Counted from the stretch's first letter, positions 18,085 to 26,695 are shown. The stretch: 38,772 nucleotides of DNA from an uncultured Phycisphaerales bacterium (GCA_903845195.1 CAIMWO010000057.1:73186-111957), one strand, 5' to 3'. A program made the numbers and translations. The notes: generated by a model not told the origin, from the sequence alone.

Positions 18085-19662
18085 ATGCCTCGCGCACTGA
18101 TCGATAATCGCCCCGTCGAAGTCCCGCACGGCGCCACCATTCTCGATGCCGCCCGCCTGCTCCACATCGACATCCCCACCCTCTGCCATCTCAAAGACTT
18201 CGCACCCTTCACCAGTTGCATGGTCTGCCTCGTTAAAATCGATGGCAAAGAAAGACTCGCGCCCGCGTGCGCCACCAAAGTCGTCGATGGCATGACCATC
18301 GAAAGTGAAACCCCCGAAGTTCGCCGTGCCCGCCGCGTTGCCCTCGAACTACTCCTCAGCGAACACGCCGGGGACTGTTCGGCACCATGCCAGCACGTCT
18401 GTCCCGCGCACATGAACATCAACGAAATGCTCCGGCTTATTGCGGCCAAAGAATTTCACCGCGCCGCCGAAGTCGTCAAGCGTGACATTCCCTTCCCCGC
18501 CACCCTCGGGCGCATTTGTCCCGAACTCTGCGAAAAAGGTTGCCGCCGGGCTGATCTCGACGGCGCAGTCTCCATCTGCCGCCTCAAACGTTTTGTAGGC
18601 GACACCGACCTGGCCACCCACCATCCCTATTTGCCAGCAAAGGCCGACCCCACCGGCAAACGCATAGCGATCATCGGCGCCGGGCCCACCGGTCTCTCCG
18701 CCGCATGGTTCCTCGCCCTTGCCGGCCACGCTGTGGATATCTACGACGCCCGCTCCCACGTCGGCGGCGCACTCCGCTCCGATATCAGCCCTGCCCTTCT
18801 CCCTGTCGAAATCCTCGACGCCGAAACGGCCCTCCTCCCTCGCCTTGGCGTCAATTTCATACTCAACAAGAAACTCTCTTCCACCACAGAGGCTCACTCG
18901 GCAGAGATTACGCTCCCCGACCTCCAATCCCATTACGACGCAATTCTCATGGCCCTCGGCCCCATCGACCCTGCCACCCTCCGCACCTTCGGCCTCGAAA
19001 CCCTCGGCAAAGGCATCAAGATCGAACGCGATACTTTCCGTACCAATCTCCCCCGTGTCTACGCCGCCGGCGCCATCGTCACTCCCTATCGCTACGCCGT
19101 CCGCGCCGTCGCCGATGGTCACGCCGCCGCCAAATCCATCGACGCCTCACTCCGCTGCGCCGAAAGAGAACCCGCACAATTTTCGATGCGTCTCGGCGCG
19201 CTGCCCAAAGTCGAGCTTGTCGTCCTCGCCGAACAGGCTTCCTCCGAACCCCGCACCCCGACCGTTCCCGACCGCGACCTCACCGTCGAACAAGCCATCA
19301 AGGAAGCCTCCCGCTGTATCCAATGCGGCTGTTCCAAAGGCGATGACTGCCTCCTTCGCCACTACTCCACCCAATACGAAGTCAACTCCAACCACTACCG
19401 TGGCGAGCGCCGCCCCCTCGAACGCATCAACACCCACCCCGACATCCTCTACGAACCTGGCAAGTGCATCAGTTGCGGCCGCTGCGTCGCCATCGCCTCC
19501 CGCGCCGGCGAACTCTGGGGCCTCTCGATGACTCGCCGCGGCTTTGCCGTCAAAGTTCTCCCCTCCCTCGGCCGTTCGCTCCAAGCAGCCCTCCAAAAAT
19601 CTGCTCCGGATGTCATTGCCGCCTGCCCCACCGCCGCCCTGGCGTGGCGCCGCAAAATCTGA
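18085..19662 (+). CDS. 2Fe-2S / GltD-like FAD protein lacking the NAD(P)H-binding domain
   Basis: A 525-residue protein. Residues 1-80 are a plant-type/NuoG-like ferredoxin with [2Fe-2S] ligands C34, C45, C48 and C62. Residues 85-170 match the GltD/DPYD N-terminal Fe-S domain (C98, C102, C106, then C145, C149, C153 and C165). The FAD motif is IIGAGPTGLSAAWFLALAGH (196-215). After YDAILMALGP (284-293) the sequence goes almost directly to GIKIERDTFRTNLPRVYAAGA (310-330), so the second Rossmann domain that binds NAD(P)H in GltD is not there; the usual Asp after AGG/AAG is Ala330. The C-terminus has C411/414/416/422 and a NuoG-like site C461/464/467 with C514 in CPTAAL. GAGGAA precedes the start. 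It probably exchanges electrons with the upstream NuoE-NuoF protein. Confidence 0.86.
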   Translation: MPRALIDNRPVEVPHGATILDAARLLHIDIPTLCHLKDFAPFTSCMVCLVKIDGKERLAPACATKVVDGMTIESETPEVRRARRVALELLLSEHAGDCSAPCQHVCPAHMNINEMLRLIAAKEFHRAAEVVKRDIPFPATLGRICPELCEKGCRRADLDGAVSICRLKRFVGDTDLATHHPYLPAKADPTGKRIAIIGAGPTGLSAAWFLALAGHAVDIYDARSHVGGALRSDISPALLPVEILDAETALLPRLGVNFILNKKLSSTTEAHSAEITLPDLQSHYDAILMALGPIDPATLRTFGLETLGKGIKIERDTFRTNLPRVYAAGAIVTPYRYAVRAVADGHAAAKSIDASLRCAEREPAQFSMRLGALPKVELVVLAEQASSEPRTPTVPDRDLTVEQAIKEASRCIQCGCSKGDDCLLRHYSTQYEVNSNHYRGERRPLERINTHPDILYEPGKCISCGRCVAIASRAGELWGLSMTRRGFAVKVLPSLGRSLQAALQKSAPDVIAACPTAALAWRRKI

Positions 19663-19707
19663 AAATACCGACGCCTCTACCTGCCACCTACCCCCTCCAG
19701 CCTTCGC

Positions 19708-20343
19708 TCAATGCTTCTTCCCATTCCCAAAATGGCAGCTCCACGAGACGCCCTGCTTCTCGTAGTATTGCTGGTGGTAGTCCTCCGCCGTGTAGAAAGT
19801 CGCCGCCGGCACAATCTGCGTCACGATCGGGCCGACGTAATCCCCAGACTTATCCCGCCGCTCTTTCTCCGCTTCCGCCAGTTTCTGCTGCTCCGGACTG
19901 GCATAGAAAACCGCCGATCGATAATTGTCCCCAAAGTCCGGCCCCTGGCTATCCACTGTTGTGGGATCATGATTTTCAAAAAAGACCACCAATAGTTGCT
20001 GATAAGAAACCTTCGCCGGATCGTAGGTAATCTCCACGGCTTCCGCGTGTCCGGTCGTGTGTGTGCACACGTCCCGGTACGTCGGATTCAGCGTTTGCCC
20101 ACCGGTGTACCCCACGCGCGTCGATAACACTCCCGGAACCTTCCGGAACGTCGCTTCCACACCCCAGAAGCACCCCGCGGCAAAGACGGCCTTTTCAGAC
20201 GTCACAGGAACAGCAGCAGCGGGCGAAGTAGATGCACTGGCTTTCACAGGAACTCCTTGAGAGGAAGGATTCGCGGTGGAGCGATCCGCGCAACCGGAAA
20301 TGAAAAGCATCAACAATGAAATCAAAGGGAAAATACGACCCAT
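19708..20343 (-). CDS. msrA: Peptide methionine sulfoxide reductase MsrA, predicted lipoprotein
   Basis: A 211-residue protein. The N-terminus MGRIFPLISLLMLFISGC is a lipoprotein signal with the lipobox cysteine at C18, followed by a Ser/Ala/Pro linker (20-50). The catalytic motif is AAGCFWGVEATF with the sulfenic-acid-forming C58, and other MsrA signatures (GYTGG, the YRDVCTHTTGHAE region, FFENHDPT) follow. The enzyme reduces methionine-S-sulfoxide; the anchor places it outside the cytoplasm, where it would repair envelope proteins. The start at ATG 20343 has GGAG five bases upstream; the GTG at 20349 is less likely. It runs 51 bases after the S1/P1 nuclease gene and converges on the electron-transfer operon. 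Confidence 0.95.
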   Translation of the reverse strand: MGRIFPLISLLMLFISGCADRSTANPSSQGVPVKASASTSPAAAVPVTSEKAVFAAGCFWGVEATFRKVPGVLSTRVGYTGGQTLNPTYRDVCTHTTGHAEAVEITYDPAKVSYQQLLVVFFENHDPTTVDSQGPDFGDNYRSAVFYASPEQQKLAEAEKERRDKSGDYVGPIVTQIVPAATFYTAEDYHQQYYEKQGVSWSCHFGNGKKH

Positions 20344-20394
20344 AGGCACTCCGTCATATGCAACGGAGAATTGTAGGCAGGCTATTTTGCATCT

Positions 20395-21435
20395 TCACGG
20401 GTTGAACGATTTGTGCAGGAATTCGGCAAGGCGTCGTCCTGCGACCTCCGCGCGGTGTCGGGCGATCTTCCTGGCCGCAACCAGGTAATCTTCGTCCACA
20501 TCCATATGCGTTGCATTCTTCGCGTCGGGCAACTTCTTCAGCGGCCCATAGACAAAGGCCTCGGCAATCGCTTTGCTCTCCAGCACCCACTCCTTCAGCG
20601 CCGTTGCTTTCGCTTCTGCTTCTGTGGGCGTGTTCGCCGGATCTTCCTTGATCTTGTCCGCAATGATCTTCAGTGCCGCCGGGTCTTCATTCTTCCCCAG
20701 CATGTCATCCCACAGTGCGTGGAGATTCGTCGCCCCGGAAGTTCCCGGCACTTTGATCCCGTTGCCGCCGCTATCCCCCTCGGGAAACGCCAGGCTGTAA
20801 CCGGAAACACTGTGCAGGGGCTGATGCATGTCGCCGATGAGATGCAGAATCCAGCACAATGCTTTGGCCCTATTCTGCCGCACTTTCAGGTCATCGGACG
20901 TGTCCGCCAGATCCTTCCGGCACTTTTCCAGTGCCTGCAGAAGATTTTTCGGACCGACCGGCAAGGCCGCAAGTGTCGTGCTGGCCGTCGTTGCAGGAGC
21001 GGTTGCTGGCATCGTATCCGTCGCCATCGTGGGAGCGGTCGCAGGCATGGTTGCGGATGGCTCCGGGGGCAAAGCTTCAGCGCCACCCAAATCAATCGGA
21101 TAATCGATGTAATGCCAGTTCCGATGATCGTCCCGGGCCTCTTTCGGATGCGCCACGCGGCTCTTGATCATGTCCGGCCAAGTCGCGGCCTTCATGAACA
21201 CCAGCCGGTCGTGCTCCTCCACCGTCGCTCCAGCGGGAACCGCCGACTCAAAATCTTCCTTGTAGAACGGATGATCCTTCAGAATAGCGGTCGCTGTCTT
21301 GCGGTCCTCTGCCGACATGCCATCCCACGCCAGACTCGCAATGACTTCGTGGCCGACCCCGTTCCATGCCCGCGCATACGACGACCACGAAATGATCGCC
21401 AGGAAACCCAGGGCGACCAAGGCCTTCGTCTTCAT
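20395..21435 (-). CDS. S1/P1 family secreted nuclease
   Basis: A 346-residue protein with signal peptide (MKTKALVALGFLAIISWSSYARA) and the mature N-terminal Trp (W24) that co-ordinates zinc in this family. Further family motifs are GHEVIASLAW, NWHYIDYP, HLIGDMHQPLH and NLHALWDDML, which supply the trinuclear zinc site. The expected role is hydrolysis of single-stranded DNA or RNA and 3'-nucleotides outside the cytoplasm, for phosphate or nucleotide scavenging. Between about residues 125 and 155 it has a low-complexity insert rich in Met, Pro, Ala and Thr. The second ATG (21435) was preferred because AAAGGA lies at proper spacing before it. It begins 21 bases after ugd, so the two may be co-transcribed. 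Confidence 0.9.
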   Translation of the reverse strand: MKTKALVALGFLAIISWSSYARAWNGVGHEVIASLAWDGMSAEDRKTATAILKDHPFYKEDFESAVPAGATVEEHDRLVFMKAATWPDMIKSRVAHPKEARDDHRNWHYIDYPIDLGGAEALPPEPSATMPATAPTMATDTMPATAPATTASTTLAALPVGPKNLLQALEKCRKDLADTSDDLKVRQNRAKALCWILHLIGDMHQPLHSVSGYSLAFPEGDSGGNGIKVPGTSGATNLHALWDDMLGKNEDPAALKIIADKIKEDPANTPTEAEAKATALKEWVLESKAIAEAFVYGPLKKLPDAKNATHMDVDEDYLVAARKIARHRAEVAGRRLAEFLHKSFNP

Positions 21436-21456
21436 GATCTGCATCCTTTGCTGCGC

Positions 21457-22809
21457 CTATCCGGCGGAAACAATCCCCATCGAGCCGGGACGGCCCTCGC
21501 CCGGCTTTAACTCTGGTCGGCCGATGGCATGATAGTGAAGTCCGGCAGCGGAAACCTTACCCGATGCCAGACAATTGCGTCCATCGAAAACATGTTTACC
21601 TTTCATGAGCTTCGCGATCTTCCCCCAATCCTGTGTGATGAACTCGGGCCAATCGGTGATGACCGCAATCGCATCGGCGCCGGCCGTGGCATCCGCAACC
21701 CCTTTGGCGTACGTGATCTTGTTGCCAACCACCTTCTTGATGTTCTCCATCGCCTGCGGATCGTACGCCTTAATGGTTGCACCGCCCTCAAGCAGGGCGC
21801 GAATGATGTCAAATGCCGGCGCTTCGCGGACATCATCCGTGTCCGACTTGAACGCCAATCCCCAGAGTGCCACTGCCGGATTCTCAATTCCCTTCAGCGC
21901 ATCCAGAATGTTCTTGGCGTAGGTCATCTTCTGCCGGAAGTTGACCTGCTCGATGCCCGAAAGCAGCAACGGCTCGACGCCGATGGTCTTCATCTGGTGT
22001 ACCAGAGCCTGGACGTCCTTAGGGAAGCACGAGCCGCCGTAGCCTACGCCGGCCTTCAGGAATCCCGGCCCGATGCGTGCATCCGTGCCGATGCCGACGC
22101 GAACTGATTCGATGTCCGCGCCGATCGTCTGGGCCAACTGCGAGAGTTCGTTCATGAACGAGATACGCATGGCCAGCATGGCGTTGGCCGCAAACTTGGT
22201 CATCTCGGCGGATTCACGCGACATGGAAAAAATCGCAAATCCTTTGTCGATCAACGGCTGATAGATTTCGCGGAGCGTTGCAATGCCTTCGGCCGATGCC
22301 GCCCCGAAGACGATTCGATCCGGCTGCATGAAATCCTGGATCGCCGTGCCTTCACGCAAAAACTCCGGATTGTTGACCACCTCGATGCGGTGCGTGCTCG
22401 CCTTGGCTACCAGTTTGGCAAGTTTGGAACCCGTGCCCGGATTCACCGTGGACTTGATCACGAGCGTCTTGGGGCCGTTGGCATTTTTCGCCGCCTGCTC
22501 TGCCGCCGTATACAGGTACGTCAGGTCATAACCGCCGCCCTTGGCCGGTGGCGTGCCCACGGCCAGGAAAATGGTCGAAGATTCACGCGCGGCCCGGACG
22601 GAATCCGTATCGAACGAAAGCCGGCCGTTCGCCACCTCGTTCTTGATCATTTCCGACAAGCCCGGTTCATAGATCGGGACGATCCCTTCGCGCAGCGATT
22701 TGACGCGGGCCTCATCGACATCCACGGCAATGACCTTGTGCCCCAGCGACGCCAGGCACACCCCGGAAACCAGACCTACATATCCGCATCCGATGACCGC
22801 AATATCCAT
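21457..22809 (-). CDS. ugd: UDP-glucose 6-dehydrogenase
   Basis: A 450-residue cytosolic enzyme that oxidises UDP-glucose to UDP-glucuronate with two NAD+, supplying precursors for exopolysaccharide or lipopolysaccharide. The N-terminal Rossmann motif is IAVIGCGYVGLVSG (3-16). The catalytic cysteine is C261 in GVGYGGSCFPKD, and conserved NPEFLREGTAI (147-157) and LWGLAFKSDTDDVREAP follow. The C-terminus extends past the usual GRPELKPGE by a short Gly/Ser tail. Family relatives include UDP-N-acetylmannosamine dehydrogenase, but the sequence looks like the UDP-glucose type. No glycosyltransferase cluster surrounds it. Confidence 0.94.
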   Translation of the reverse strand: MDIAVIGCGYVGLVSGVCLASLGHKVIAVDVDEARVKSLREGIVPIYEPGLSEMIKNEVANGRLSFDTDSVRAARESSTIFLAVGTPPAKGGGYDLTYLYTAAEQAAKNANGPKTLVIKSTVNPGTGSKLAKLVAKASTHRIEVVNNPEFLREGTAIQDFMQPDRIVFGAASAEGIATLREIYQPLIDKGFAIFSMSRESAEMTKFAANAMLAMRISFMNELSQLAQTIGADIESVRVGIGTDARIGPGFLKAGVGYGGSCFPKDVQALVHQMKTIGVEPLLLSGIEQVNFRQKMTYAKNILDALKGIENPAVALWGLAFKSDTDDVREAPAFDIIRALLEGGATIKAYDPQAMENIKKVVGNKITYAKGVADATAGADAIAVITDWPEFITQDWGKIAKLMKGKHVFDGRNCLASGKVSAAGLHYHAIGRPELKPGEGRPGSMGIVSAG

Positions 22810-22915
22810 GAGTACCCTTTCGAGAGTGAAGACGTGAGCGCAAGATCATTCCAAGTCTGTCTCTTATCGGCGATACGCACGCCAATCTTTCAAAGTATAC
22901 CGCATAAACCTTTGC

Positions 22916-24199
22916 TTATCGGCCTTTGGGAATGACGGCTTTCCCGGCAATCCAGACCGCAGACGGCAGCGGCGCGTCCTCGATCAGTTGCGTAAGAATG
23001 CGATCGGGGGCCGAAGTTGGTGGATATGGAAGTGCAATCATGTCGGCCGATTTGTGCGGTGTCAGCGAACCAAGCTGTCCCTGGACGCCCAGCGCTGCCG
23101 CAGCATTTAGGGTCATCATACGCAGCAACACTTCCGCATCCACAGAATCCTTACGCAACAGAAATTGAGCCTCGCGCAGCAGATGCAGATCCGGATTCGA
23201 AGCCAGAGAATCGGTGCCGAGACAAACATTGATACCCGCGGCAAGCATGGAACGGTAGCGGTGGCTCGAGCGCTCATCATGACCGAAATAATTCCGCGTG
23301 CGCGGGCAGTACACTACCGACGCCTTGGACGCAGCCAGCAACTGCAGTTCGCTGTCATCACAGTAGTTCACGTGAGCCAGAACTACGGGTACATGATTCG
23401 CCGCATCGAGCACCCCGTAATGCTGTGCCCAGCGGATGGGACCGCCGGCGAATCGTGGGATTTGGTCGTCTAGAATCAGATGAGCAGTGCCGCCGAGATC
23501 CCACGCTTCACGAAGGCGTCCATGAAGGGTTTCGAGAAATTCCGCCTCTTCCGCGAGTTCTGACAGGTGCATCGTCAGTGGCAGTTTGCGTGCCTGAGCG
23601 TATTGGATGATCTGTCGAAGCGCGGGTCCTTCGACCGTGTAGGGTGCATGAGGCGAAAGCCCGAGCGTCATCGTGGACGATGCGGCGGCAGAATCGGCAC
23701 AGAGGGCCAGTTGGTCAGCAAGACCTGCGCGACGTGCACCAATAGCGGTGATTTCGCCGAAGCTCACAGCGCGAATAGGTCCCTGGCCAAGAACGGCACG
23801 CGAGGAGGCGACGTGTTTGGTGATGTCTCCAACGGTCGTCACTCCGGATCGGAGCGACTCCTCGACGCCCGCGCAAACGGAGTTGGCGGCAACCTGATCT
23901 TTGTCGGTCAGAGCCTGATTGGATTGAAGGAGCGATTTGACCCAATCGACGAAATGGCTTGGGGGAAACTGATTGCGGAGATGGGTAAGTTCCAGATGGC
24001 AGTGGGCATTGATCAGACCGGGGAGCAGAGCCGTGTTGGGAAGACGAATTTCGCTGCCGTTGGAAAATTGCGGGCGAAGTTTCGCAGCCGGGCCGACGGC
24101 GAGGATCTTACCGCCGGAATGAACAAGTGCGGGCTCATCAAACAACGGTGGGGCATCCACAGGAAAGAGCGCGGCGGGAAGCAACAGGAATTGGTCCAT
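22916..24199 (-). CDS. Amidohydrolase, TRZ/ATZ (MtaD-like) deaminase family
   Basis: A 427-residue metal-dependent hydrolase. The metal-binding H-x-H is at 66-68 in LLPGLINAHCHLELTHL, followed by HLSELAEEAEFLE, LAHVNYCDDSEL with the VVYCPRTRNYFGH loop, and the C-terminal Asp in CLGTDSLASNP. These are the marks of the cytosine deaminase/S-adenosylhomocysteine deaminase branch. Substrates in this group include methylthioadenosine, S-adenosylhomocysteine and aminodeoxyfutalosine, and the sequence alone does not choose between them. The start was set at 24199; the open frame extends to 24586 but that extension has no family resemblance and overlaps the neighbouring gene. GAAAG upstream of the ATG is a weak ribosome site. 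Confidence 0.87.
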   Translation of the reverse strand: MDQFLLLPAALFPVDAPPLFDEPALVHSGGKILAVGPAAKLRPQFSNGSEIRLPNTALLPGLINAHCHLELTHLRNQFPPSHFVDWVKSLLQSNQALTDKDQVAANSVCAGVEESLRSGVTTVGDITKHVASSRAVLGQGPIRAVSFGEITAIGARRAGLADQLALCADSAAASSTMTLGLSPHAPYTVEGPALRQIIQYAQARKLPLTMHLSELAEEAEFLETLHGRLREAWDLGGTAHLILDDQIPRFAGGPIRWAQHYGVLDAANHVPVVLAHVNYCDDSELQLLAASKASVVYCPRTRNYFGHDERSSHRYRSMLAAGINVCLGTDSLASNPDLHLLREAQFLLRKDSVDAEVLLRMMTLNAAAALGVQGQLGSLTPHKSADMIALPYPPTSAPDRILTQLIEDAPLPSAVWIAGKAVIPKGR

Positions 24200-24287
24200 G
24201 GATTCATTCTTTCGGTGATTCATTGCGGAGAATAGGGCAGCGTGCGGGCATATGTCCAATGAAACACTGAACCAACGGACCGGTTGC

Positions 24288-24944
24288 TCAATAGTTCCCC
24301 AAAACATTTCCCCCGATGTCTTCCGCCAGATTCTCCCGTTGGAGCGATTCGTAAATCCCGCGCATGCGGCCGAGTCGCTCGCGGGCGGCACTGCGGGCAG
24401 CGTCAAAATGAAAGCCATCGCGGAGACGGTTTTCCCAATACCCGTAATCGTGCTGGGCTTTCCACAACTTGATGAGTTGCTCGAGCGATTTCCCCGCCGC
24501 ATGGAATTGCCGCGACTGGTTCCACAGCCCGATGAGCCCGAACTCCTCCATGGAAATCGCATCAGATAACAGCCGCGCTTCGGCAAGCTGGGTGTCGCGC
24601 TTGCGGTGCTCCTTGAGGATGCGAAGCATCAGGTCCAGATCGGGCGCAGGCAGAAGATCTTTGAGTTGATCGGAGGCAAGTTCGGCTGCATCGTCGAACG
24701 CTTCTTCATCGGGCGACTTCCCCGGGCCGACCACGTTCTGCGCGACCCCGGCGTAAAGTGCCGCGACGCGCGCCAGGTCCGGACGTTCAATCCGCTGCCC
24801 GACTGCCGGCGCGAGTTTCTCAATGCAGCGGACAATGCGCATGGCCCGATCATGCGCGTAGCGCAAAGGCTCTGCCTGTCCCGGAATCCGGGTGGTCAGT
24901 GCTTTTGATGCAACCGCTTGAATCGCTGTCCAGTTATCCGCCAT
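24288..24944 (-). CDS. Uncharacterised protein, possible degenerate HD-domain protein
   Basis: A 218-residue mostly helical protein. I do not recognise a named family. Its order of motifs follows small HD phosphohydrolases: a helix with YAHDRAMRIVRCIEKLAP (29-46) in place of the first ligand helix, then ARVAALYAGVAQN (58-70) where AALLHDIG would stand, then KEHRKRD (111-117) and ARLLSDAISMEEFGLIGLW (123-141) where the DADRLDALG helix would stand. The central His-Asp pair is Tyr-Ala here, so the metal site would be broken. If the alignment is right, it is a non-catalytic HD fold; if not, it is simply unassigned. It sits between dacB and the amidohydrolase without overlap. Confidence 0.75.
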   Translation of the reverse strand: MADNWTAIQAVASKALTTRIPGQAEPLRYAHDRAMRIVRCIEKLAPAVGQRIERPDLARVAALYAGVAQNVVGPGKSPDEEAFDDAAELASDQLKDLLPAPDLDLMLRILKEHRKRDTQLAEARLLSDAISMEEFGLIGLWNQSRQFHAAGKSLEQLIKLWKAQHDYGYWENRLRDGFHFDAARSAARERLGRMRGIYESLQRENLAEDIGGNVLGNY

Positions 24945-25081
24945 GAGGTACCTCAGAAATGTTCAGCACCGTTAATTATTTCTATCGGCAAAGGAGAGCG
25001 TTAGGGTCGAGTCGTTTCGGAATTGCGATGATATGCCCTGCAAACTGCATGGCCGAAACGGTCCCGATGCTCCACGGCCGG

Positions 25082-26536
25082 TCACTTTCCGCCGGCCCAC
25101 TCATATATCGCCTGGCATACTGCATCCTGCCACGGATTGACGTTTCCCTGGTACTTGTTGCAGAGGATGGAAAATGCAAAGCGACGCGTACGGCCTGCGT
25201 CGGCAGAGATGTCGATATACCCGGAAAGGGTGGAAACGCCGGCAATATGCCCGGTCTTGGCATGAACTGCGGCTGCGACGGGCAGTTTGTTAAATCGCCG
25301 CTTGAGAGTGCCTTCCTCACCGGGGATCGCCAATGACTCGACGAACTGATCTCCCTGCGGGTGCATGGCCACGTGCGCCAGGACCGTCGTGAAAGCCTTG
25401 GCTGCGATGCGGTTCTTGCTGGATAGACCGCAGCCGTCGTCGAGCGTAAGCCAATCCTTCTCGACGCCAATATTCTCAGCATACGCGGTGACGGCCGCCG
25501 GACCGTTGGTCCAATCGCCCGGTTTGCCGGTGGCATCATGGCCAAGCCGCTTGCACAGCGCCTCAGCCATCATGTTGACGGAATTCTTATTGGCCCGGCG
25601 AATGACCGCCAGCAGCGGCGTTTCATGTGACGCCACGAGTTGTCCCGTGGGAAAGCGTTCGTCATCGCCCGCGCGCCGGACGCTGCCCGATGAAGCGATT
25701 CCGTTCCTGATCAGCACATCGCGCAGGATCGCGCCGGTCCACAAGCCGGGATCGACGATCGAGACGGATTCCGGTTCCGTGCCCGACGACGCCACGGTGC
25801 CGCGCATTTCAAACTTGTTGGAATCGGTGGGGCGCCACAGCCACACTCTTGTCTCTTTACCGCGGGTGGCTTTCATGGCCACCGAAACGTAGCTGGTCAC
25901 GGGAATCAGTTCGATGCTCACACCCTTGGCCGTGACCTTGGGAATCCAATCCAGGCAGTTGTTGTTGAAATTCAGGCCGCCGACAGGGGCGCAATACCAG
26001 GAAAGTGCCTGATCGGCAGGCCAGTCTGGATGGACAAAGGTGTGATCGAATACACGGTCATCGACGATCAGATTGCGAAATGAGACGATCCCAGCCGCCT
26101 TGAGTTGCTCCGCCCAGGCTTCAAAGGGAGCGGTGGGGGAGGTCGGTTTCTGATAGGTTTCAGACAGGACCTTGGCATCGCACAGGGCCGGGTCTCCGCC
26201 GCCGATGACGAGCAGATCATCCCCAACCTTGTAGAGATGCGTCTTGAAAACCGCCTTGGGTCCATACTTCTCAAATGCGGCAGCTGTGGTGAGCAGCTTG
26301 GTGTTGGAGGCAGGCCCCAGTGGCGTGGTCGCATTGTGAGCGAAGAGTTCAACTGCACCTTTCGGTGTGATCTCGACGACATCCACACCCACGGATGCAC
26401 CCTTCAGTTGCGCATTGCCGAGCAGGGCGCGAATGCGGGCATCCAGCGAATCGGCGCGGGCTGTCCCGGCGGCCATCGCCAGCGTGGCTGTAATTAAGAA
26501 CGCGAAGATACGGGATTGTGTCAATCGCCTATCCAT
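25082..26536 (-). CDS. dacB: D-alanyl-D-alanine carboxypeptidase/endopeptidase, peptidase S13 (PBP4-type)
   Basis: A 484-residue protein with a signal peptide (about 1-28, ending TARA). It has the three penicillin-binding motifs: SxxK at S77-K80 (GPASNTKLL), SxN in KNSVNMMAEAL, and KTG in HAKTGHIAGVS. The long domain inserted after the SxxK motif is characteristic of class C low-molecular-weight PBPs. It acts in the periplasm, trimming D-Ala from stem peptides or cleaving cross-links. Its presence indicates a peptidoglycan wall, of interest because planctomycete walls were long debated. It is divergent from ilvD. Confidence 0.95.
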   Translation of the reverse strand: MDRRLTQSRIFAFLITATLAMAAGTARADSLDARIRALLGNAQLKGASVGVDVVEITPKGAVELFAHNATTPLGPASNTKLLTTAAAFEKYGPKAVFKTHLYKVGDDLLVIGGGDPALCDAKVLSETYQKPTSPTAPFEAWAEQLKAAGIVSFRNLIVDDRVFDHTFVHPDWPADQALSWYCAPVGGLNFNNNCLDWIPKVTAKGVSIELIPVTSYVSVAMKATRGKETRVWLWRPTDSNKFEMRGTVASSGTEPESVSIVDPGLWTGAILRDVLIRNGIASSGSVRRAGDDERFPTGQLVASHETPLLAVIRRANKNSVNMMAEALCKRLGHDATGKPGDWTNGPAAVTAYAENIGVEKDWLTLDDGCGLSSKNRIAAKAFTTVLAHVAMHPQGDQFVESLAIPGEEGTLKRRFNKLPVAAAVHAKTGHIAGVSTLSGYIDISADAGRTRRFAFSILCNKYQGNVNPWQDAVCQAIYEWAGGK

Positions 26537-26689
26537 AGCGAGCAGGCCTTCCGTGCGAACAGCAAAAACATTTTAGGGTGAAAATCCCGGATGCCTTGGG
26601 CAGGCCGTTATCATAAGCAATCTGCCCGACGAAGCGAAGCTTCCTGTTGTTCACAATCCTGCGGATTTCCCGCCGGGGCAATACTTCTG

Positions 26690-26695
26690 TAAAAT
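26690..26695 (+). promoter_or_regulatory. Candidate -10 element upstream of ilvD
   Basis: TAAAAT lies 72 bases before the ilvD start in the 231-base region shared with divergent dacB. The matching -35 (TTCCCG at 17 bases) is poor, so this is tentative. I saw no attenuator peptide, T-box or terminator hairpin in the short leader, although GCCGATCGGC just after it is a 10-base palindrome. Confidence 0.28.

Noticed and set aside
15648..19662. Respiratory complex I genes
   Set aside because: Only NuoE/NuoF-like and a ferredoxin/GltD-like protein occur; NuoB, C, D, H, I, J to N are absent, and the extra domains point to a bifurcating type.
15648..19662. NAD-dependent [FeFe] or [NiFe] hydrogenase or formate dehydrogenase
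   Set aside because: No H-cluster motif (TSCCPxW / MPCxxKKxE), no NiFe large subunit and no molybdopterin subunit in the window.
24199..24586. N-terminal extension of the amidohydrolase
   Set aside because: No family similarity, it overlaps the next gene, and the ATG at 24199 gives the expected N-terminus.
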